From: Desulfobacula sp.
Lineage (GTDB): Bacteria > Desulfobacterota > Desulfobacteria > Desulfobacterales > Desulfobacteraceae
Assembly (NCBI GenBank): GCA_027858355.1
Contig: JAQICW010000482.1
Span: forward strand, 1-10,857
Direction of reading: 5' to 3'
Length of the DNA stretch: 10,857 nt
Under the pieces are notes generated by a model. That model worked only from the letters and a program-made list of their open reading frames with translations. It was not told the DNA's origin and did no database searches. Positions 6,801 to 10,857 of the stretch are shown here, piece after piece; position 1 is the first letter of the stretch, and each line of letters starts with the position of its first letter. Made by a program: the position numbers and the translations under genes.

Positions 6801-7884
6801 ATGATGATTATATATGAAATATTAGTGGAATCCTGGAATATTTATCTCGACGTTGCTATTTATATGCTCTTTGGATTTTTTGTCGCTGGAATCCTATATG
6901 TTTTTTTCAAGGCTGATAAAATAAAAAAACACCTTGGAACCGGCAAAGTCAGGCCCGTCATATTGGCTGCACTCTTTGGGATTCCCATCCCCTTATGTTC
7001 CTGCGGAGTTGTCCCGGTTGCTACAGGTTTAAAAAAACAAGGTGCAAATAATGGGGCCGCTCTTTCCTTCATGATTGCCACCCCGGAGTCTGGCGTAGAC
7101 TCCATTGCTGTTTCCTGGGCCATGCTGGACCCGATCATGACCATTATCAGGCCGGTTGCAGGATTTATTACCGCTGTTTCCACCGGGATTGTCCAGAACT
7201 ATTTCGGCACCGACGATTTGCCTGAGAGTATAAAGCCGGTAATCGAAACTGGCGGGTGTGGGTGTGGAACAGAAAGCTGTGCAGTTGTACCGCAAAAAAA
7301 TGAAACCCTTTCAGAAAAACTTAGACATGGTCTTAAATATGCGTATGGAGAGTTACTCACAGATATTACAAAGCCTTTTATTATCGGAATCTGCATTGCA
7401 GGTATAATAACTTTCTTTTTCCCAGAGGATTTGACAATCTGGGCCAATGATCATCAGTTTTTATCCATGCTAATCATGCTGGCAGCAGGAATTCCCATGT
7501 ATGTCTGTGCTACATCCTCCACACCCATCGCCGCTGCATTAATCCTCAAGGGTCTGAACCCTGGTGCCGCACTGGTATTTTTACTGGCCGGTCCAGCAAC
7601 CAATGCGGCAACTATGAACATAGTCAAAAATATATTTAATACACGAGCGCTTGTCATCTATCTATCCATGATCTCTATCTGCTCCCTTGCCATGGGTTTT
7701 CTCGTTGACTGGCTGTATGCCATATCACAAGGATATCCAGCCAAGCGTTAGTATCGGACAGGCAGCAGAAATCATTCCCTATTCGGTCAAACTGATTTCG
7801 GTTTTGATCCTTACCGCACTCATGATTTATAATGGTATATCAAACATGAAACCAGCGGCAAAACACGCACCGTCCAAATCATAA
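6801..7884 (+). pseudogene. SO_0444/ArsP-type metal efflux permease, frameshifted before the last helix
   Basis: This is an inner-membrane permease of the DUF318/ArsP_1 superfamily, most like the SO_0444 group linked to Cu/Zn efflux. Signature features are PIPLCSCGVVPVATGLKKQGA with C66 and C68 inside a membrane segment, ATPESGVDS (93-101), a cytosolic Cys-rich loop GGCGCGTESC (C153, C155, C160), MYVCATSSTPIAAALI (C236) and AGPATNAATMN. The first frame stops at 7751 after 316 residues. The missing C-terminus (DIQPSVSIGQAAEIIPYSVKL then a final hydrophobic helix LISVLILTALMIY) follows in the +1 frame to TAA 7884. The shift is around 7720-7740. Eight or so helices are intact, so the 316-residue form might still insert, but the last helix is lost. 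RBS AAAGGA (6785-6790). Metalloid or organoarsenical export is an alternative. Confidence 0.82.
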
Positions 7885-7893
7885 ACAAATGGC

Positions 7894-8196
7894 ATGGGTA
7901 CCGTTTTTTACAAGGTTGATCGGCGTTTAAAGAGTCTTATTAATCTTGTAGATCCGAACAAAAGGTTTACTTGCGACTATAGATGGTATTATCTGTCAGG
8001 AGTCAAATTTGACAAATTACTGAGTGAATATCCCGACCAGATTGATGGTTTTGAACGTTTGGGCCAAGTCTATGAAGCCCGAGGGAAAAAACAAGTTGCT
8101 GCTGACTATTACCAAAAGGCTGCTGATTTTGCCAAAATAATGCCTGGTTTCGATCAAGAAAGCGTTGAATATTACCTGTCAAAAGTAAAAAAATAA
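7894..8196 (+). CDS. TPR-repeat protein, probably a 3' fragment
   Basis: A 100-residue reading frame begins 9 nt after the permease remnant's last stop, in the same frame. Its second half is clearly tetratricopeptide-like: FDKLLSEYPDQIDGFERLG, then VYEARGKKQVAADYYQKAADFA with the usual G/Y/A spacing of one TPR helix pair. The first 36 residues show no recognisable pattern, and there is no Shine-Dalgarno before ATG 7894. A remnant of a longer TPR protein whose 5' part was lost is the simplest reading, though a small intact protein cannot be excluded. No specific function can be given. Confidence 0.5.
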   Translation: MGTVFYKVDRRLKSLINLVDPNKRFTCDYRWYYLSGVKFDKLLSEYPDQIDGFERLGQVYEARGKKQVAADYYQKAADFAKIMPGFDQESVEYYLSKVKK

Positions 8197-8378
8197 GAGA
8201 AGAAAAAAAGTAAAAGAATTAGATCCAAAGAAAAGACACCCTTGAAAAAATCATTAGAAGAAAATCACGCAACAAAAAAAACTCGCTACATAATTGGAGA
8301 TACACATAACCGATATCCACATCCGAAAATATGGTCCAGCCAGAAAATATTAATAGAGCAAGTTTGTATTTCCCTTAA

Positions 8379-8756
8379 TTATATATCTTTGCTTACAAAT
8401 CGGTAATATCCAAGACCCATTGCAAAAAAGAGCCATGTAGCAACAGTTGACCAGCCCAGCATATTCGCAACTCCCCCAATCTGACCCATAAATGACACGA
8501 TGAAGCCAGAAGTATCACAAATGAATAGTGATACAAGGATGCCTTTAAGCAATTCAGAACTATCTGTCTGACTCGCGAATCAACAGACAAGCCCAATTCC
8601 GACAAAAGTAGCCCCAGTCCACTGTGTCATCATAGCCCCTGACTGGTTCAAAGTTATACCATAGATTGGCATTAAAAAATCATAAAACAATAACATGCAC
8701 AAACCAAACAAAACTGAGACTACCGATTTAAGCTTTAAAAAGCCACTTACTTTCAT
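8379..8756 (-). pseudogene. Small four-helix membrane protein interrupted by in-frame TGA
   Basis: Reading from ATG 8756 (RBS AGGAGA 8762-8767), 125 residues run in one frame to TAA 8379-8381, with a single internal TGA at codon 59 (8580-8582). Four hydrophobic segments are visible: VVSVLFGLCMLLFYDFL, MTQWTGATFVGIGLVC(stop)F, LLKGILVSLFICDTSGFIV, and LGWSTVATWLFFAMGLGYY. The layout matches a common family of about 130-residue uncharacterised membrane proteins, which from memory carry Trp at the stop position, so TGG-to-TGA is likely. As written, only a 58-residue N-terminal piece would be made. It lies 73 nt downstream of the amidase gene on the same strand, so it may have been co-transcribed. 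Function unknown. Confidence 0.65.
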
Positions 8757-8759
8757 ACC

Positions 8760-8777
8760 TTTCTCCTGTGGGAGAAA
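8760..8777 (-). promoter_or_regulatory. Hairpin that sequesters the Shine-Dalgarno of the four-helix gene
   Basis: On the transcript, UUUCUCC-CACA-GGAGAAA forms a perfect 7-bp stem ending 3 nt before the AUG at 8756. The 3' arm contains the Shine-Dalgarno GGAG, so folding would hide it. No T-run follows, so a terminator is unlikely. Translation control by structure or a bound factor is inferred. Confidence 0.45.
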
Positions 8778-8829
8778 CCCTTAATGAAAATTAAACAGCG
8801 AACAAAACAAAATTTAATCTCTCACTTGT

Positions 8830-10428
8830 TCATTCCTTTTTATAGCCAATAGGATGCCTGAAATCCCCTCCGACTTTATTTAGCTGCTCTGCGACAGTCA
8901 ACAAACTCGTGTCCTGCCATCTTGATCCCACAACTTGAACACCGATTGGAAGACCCGATTGGTCGTATCCTATGGGCATAATGACAACAGGGTTTCCAGT
9001 AATATTAAAAATGGCTGTATAAGCAAAATTGGCAATATAATAGTCTATGGATTCTCCATCAACCATTATGCCTTCCTTATAAACGGGATATGGCCCCCGC
9101 CATTTTTCCGGGATAATATGCTTAAATGCCGGTGCAATAGTTACCGGACAAAGCCAGGCATCATAATTGGATAAAAATTCTTCCATATTTGAAATCAGAT
9201 TGTCGCGTTGTGTTAAAATTCTAAGATATTTTTCATGAGAAAAAGGGAAAACTATGTATGGGTTTAGTTTGAAAAGATAGGTTATCAATCTTATATACGA
9301 AGGTGTGTGGGCACCAATCTCCATATCTGAAAGGTTCCCCCAGGTTTTCCAGGCACTGGTAAAGTCAAACCCGGTGGGATTGACTTTTTCGACGGTTATC
9401 CCTTTCGCGGTAAGTTTTTCTGCCAAGGTCTCCATAGCTGCCCTGGTATCGTTTGAAACTTTCACACCAGGGAAATTGTCGGTCCAGGCGATACGAAGTG
9501 TTTTTAACGGTTTTGGCTCAGGATAGACGATTGGAATTGCTGGAATGTTAACGTCTTTAAAATCGCTACCGGCAATAATAGAAAAACTCAGTTTCAGATC
9601 CTCAATGGACCGTGCCAGGGGACCGGCACTTAACATATGACGGACCGCAGAAAATTCTCTCTCTGGCATACCAGGAGTAAGTCCGGCAATGGATACCATA
9701 TTCTCTGTTGGCTTCAATCCAAAAATCCCGCAGAAATGTGAGGGAATCCTGATAGATCCTCCGAGATCGTTGCCCATTTCCAAAGGCGATAACCCCGCAG
9801 CCACAGCAGCAGCACCTCCTCCGGTACTGCCGCCTGGTGTCCTTTCAAGGTCCCACGGATTATTGGTTTTTCCAAAGAGGAGATTATTCGTTTGAATATC
9901 CATTCCAAGCGCGGGCATATTCGTTTTTCCCAAAATGATAGCACCTGCTTTTTTTAAACGGGAGACAATGGTGGCATCGAAATCAGGTACAACATCTGTC
10001 AGCGGCAGATAGCCGCTTGTTGTTCTTATTGACTTTGTAGCATAATTGTCTTTAATCGTTATCGGCACTCCATGAAGAGGCCCCCATATTTCTCCCTTAG
10101 ACAGTGCTTCATCCGCTTCTCTGGCCCTATTTATGGCATTTTCAGCATCTAAAGTGACAATAGCATTTAACTTGGGATTATATTCATATACCTGGCTTAA
10201 AAAAGCATTGACAACCTCAAGCGATGAAAGCTCACCAGACCTGATTTTCTGAGCCAGTTCGGTGACCGTCAAAAATACAATATCGCCACGAAGCTGAATT
10301 TTGGCATTTTTAGGGGTGACATAAGGTTTGGTGGGCTCCTTTTTGGCACAGCCTGTGAGCATCAATGTAACAATGATAAAAGATATCATTAGAATCGAAA
10401 AGATAAACGCAAATAGGTTCTTTTTCAT
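8830..10428 (-). CDS. Amidase-signature family hydrolase, lipoprotein
   Basis: This is a 532-residue secreted amidohydrolase. The N-terminus has a lipoprotein signal peptide (basic MKKN, long hydrophobic stretch, lipobox LTGC with C27 as the lipidated Cys). Ala/Lys after the Cys suggests no inner-membrane retention signal by the enteric rule. The amidase-signature core follows: HGVPITIKDNY with catalytic K126, GGSTGGGAAAV with cis-Ser S201 (one Gly replaces the usual second Ser), and DLGGSIRIPS with nucleophile S225. The complete Ser-cisSer-Lys triad predicts hydrolysis of an amide bond, but the family covers many substrates and none can be chosen here. A cell-envelope location argues against a GatA role in tRNA amidation. 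RBS GAGGAG (10438-10443) is well placed. The gene is intact, unlike its downstream neighbour. Confidence 0.93.
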   Translation of the reverse strand: MKKNLFAFIFSILMISFIIVTLMLTGCAKKEPTKPYVTPKNAKIQLRGDIVFLTVTELAQKIRSGELSSLEVVNAFLSQVYEYNPKLNAIVTLDAENAINRAREADEALSKGEIWGPLHGVPITIKDNYATKSIRTTSGYLPLTDVVPDFDATIVSRLKKAGAIILGKTNMPALGMDIQTNNLLFGKTNNPWDLERTPGGSTGGGAAAVAAGLSPLEMGNDLGGSIRIPSHFCGIFGLKPTENMVSIAGLTPGMPEREFSAVRHMLSAGPLARSIEDLKLSFSIIAGSDFKDVNIPAIPIVYPEPKPLKTLRIAWTDNFPGVKVSNDTRAAMETLAEKLTAKGITVEKVNPTGFDFTSAWKTWGNLSDMEIGAHTPSYIRLITYLFKLNPYIVFPFSHEKYLRILTQRDNLISNMEEFLSNYDAWLCPVTIAPAFKHIIPEKWRGPYPVYKEGIMVDGESIDYYIANFAYTAIFNITGNPVVIMPIGYDQSGLPIGVQVVGSRWQDTSLLTVAEQLNKVGGDFRHPIGYKKE

Positions 10429-10857
10429 TTTGCTTCTCTCCTCTTAAAACAAAAATTTGATTTTACCACTTACTTTTTTATATTCCGGGTATCATTCCAG
10501 TTGCTTTCTGTTTCAGCACTTAACAAGTTTGACTTTGTCATAGATTTTTAATTCTTTACAATTCCTTAGCAAGTTAAAATTGGCTTGTCAATATAGGTAA
10601 AACTACCTAATTTTTATGAAATTTGTCAGTTTTTCATGGGATTTTTGAAAAAAAATAGACAAAGGCAAATAGATATCAAAATTACAATATATGGGAAAAA
10701 ACAAAATCAAAAAAATCAAGCTTCCACTACTGTATATTGGAGTTATGTTGCGAGCGACCGTAACTACCTGATTTTTAAATGGATTTTGATTCAGTTTGTG
10801 TAAATCGATATTGTCTTTAAATTCAATGGGTTAGGACGTATTTTAAAAATTCTTTAA
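10429..10857. other. AT-rich non-coding region upstream of the amidase gene
   Basis: About 430 nt without a supported gene. It holds a weak minus-strand -35-like TTGACA (10586-10591) without a good -10 partner, the TAGGTA/TACCTA dyad at 10594-10609, and a direct repeat described separately. I see no RNA gene. The sequence at 10748-10770 (GCGAGCGACCGTAACTACC) is more GC-rich than its surroundings. Confidence 0.5.
10601..10798. repeat. Imperfect direct repeat, copies 161 nt apart
   Basis: AACTACCTAATTTTTA (10601-10616) recurs as AACTACCTGATTTTTA (10762-10777) with one mismatch. Similarity continues loosely for about 20 nt in both (TGAAATTTG/TCAGTTT against TGGATTTTGATTCAGTTT). The left copy is also half of the TAGGTA-AAAC-TACCTA dyad. 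It may be paired regulatory sites or the remains of a duplicated repeat end. Confidence 0.4.

Noticed and set aside
8540..8582. Selenocysteine recoding of the TGA at 8580-8582
   Set aside because: Only a weak 5-bp stem (TCAGA/TCTGA) lies downstream, with no convincing SECIS, and the family appears to have Trp rather than Cys at this site.
8393..8605. 70-codon minus-strand open frame overlapping the four-helix gene
   Set aside because: Wrong frame; the frame from 8756 has the ribosome-binding site and the membrane-protein pattern on both sides of the TGA.

Overview
The window looks like a chromosomal piece of an AT-rich Gram-negative bacterium, most likely a sulfate-reducing-type deltaproteobacterium (Desulfobacterota, possibly Desulfobacterales). 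This is inferred from the ZraP/SHOCT/ZraSR metal-stress cluster with a sigma-54 promoter, the eukaryotic-type Ser/Thr kinase and PP2C phosphatase pair, the SO_0444-type permease and the base composition. No rRNA or tRNA is visible, so the taxonomy is only inference.

Region 1 (1-4135) is an intact metal or envelope-stress module. A ZraR-like sigma-54 activator (cut by the window edge) and a ZraS-like membrane sensor kinase overlap by 4 nt on the minus strand. Divergent from them, behind a near-perfect -24/-12 promoter (3292-3307), are a ZraP-like periplasmic metal-binding protein and a one-helix SHOCT protein. The expected circuit is: the sensor detects metal or envelope damage, the activator is phosphorylated, it binds upstream (an inverted repeat at 3204-3243 is a candidate site), and the sigma-54 promoter fires.

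Region 2 (4200-6481) is a decaying signalling operon. It holds a small unknown gene interrupted by an in-frame TAG, a Ser/Thr kinase with a single-base frameshift in its activation segment, an apparent deletion that fuses the kinase tail to a PP2C phosphatase lacking its N-terminus, and an insertion made of inverted heptamer repeats inside the phosphatase.

Region 3 (6482-8196) starts with a MITE-like long imperfect palindrome (6517-6690). Then come a good sigma-70 promoter and a 20-bp palindromic operator reading into an SO_0444/ArsP-type permease (probable Cu/Zn or metalloid efflux). The permease is frameshifted just before its last membrane helix. A TPR fragment follows.

Region 4 (8379-10857), on the minus strand, holds an intact lipoprotein of the amidase-signature family and, downstream, a small four-helix membrane protein interrupted by an in-frame TGA whose ribosome-binding site lies in a hairpin. 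The right end is AT-rich and non-coding, with a direct repeat.

The most notable overall pattern is a run of five independently damaged genes (4.2-8.8 kb) with repeat elements between them, flanked by intact genes. I saw no convincing new defence or mobile system. The best leads are the two repeat elements, the permease operator and the kinase/phosphatase fusion scar.
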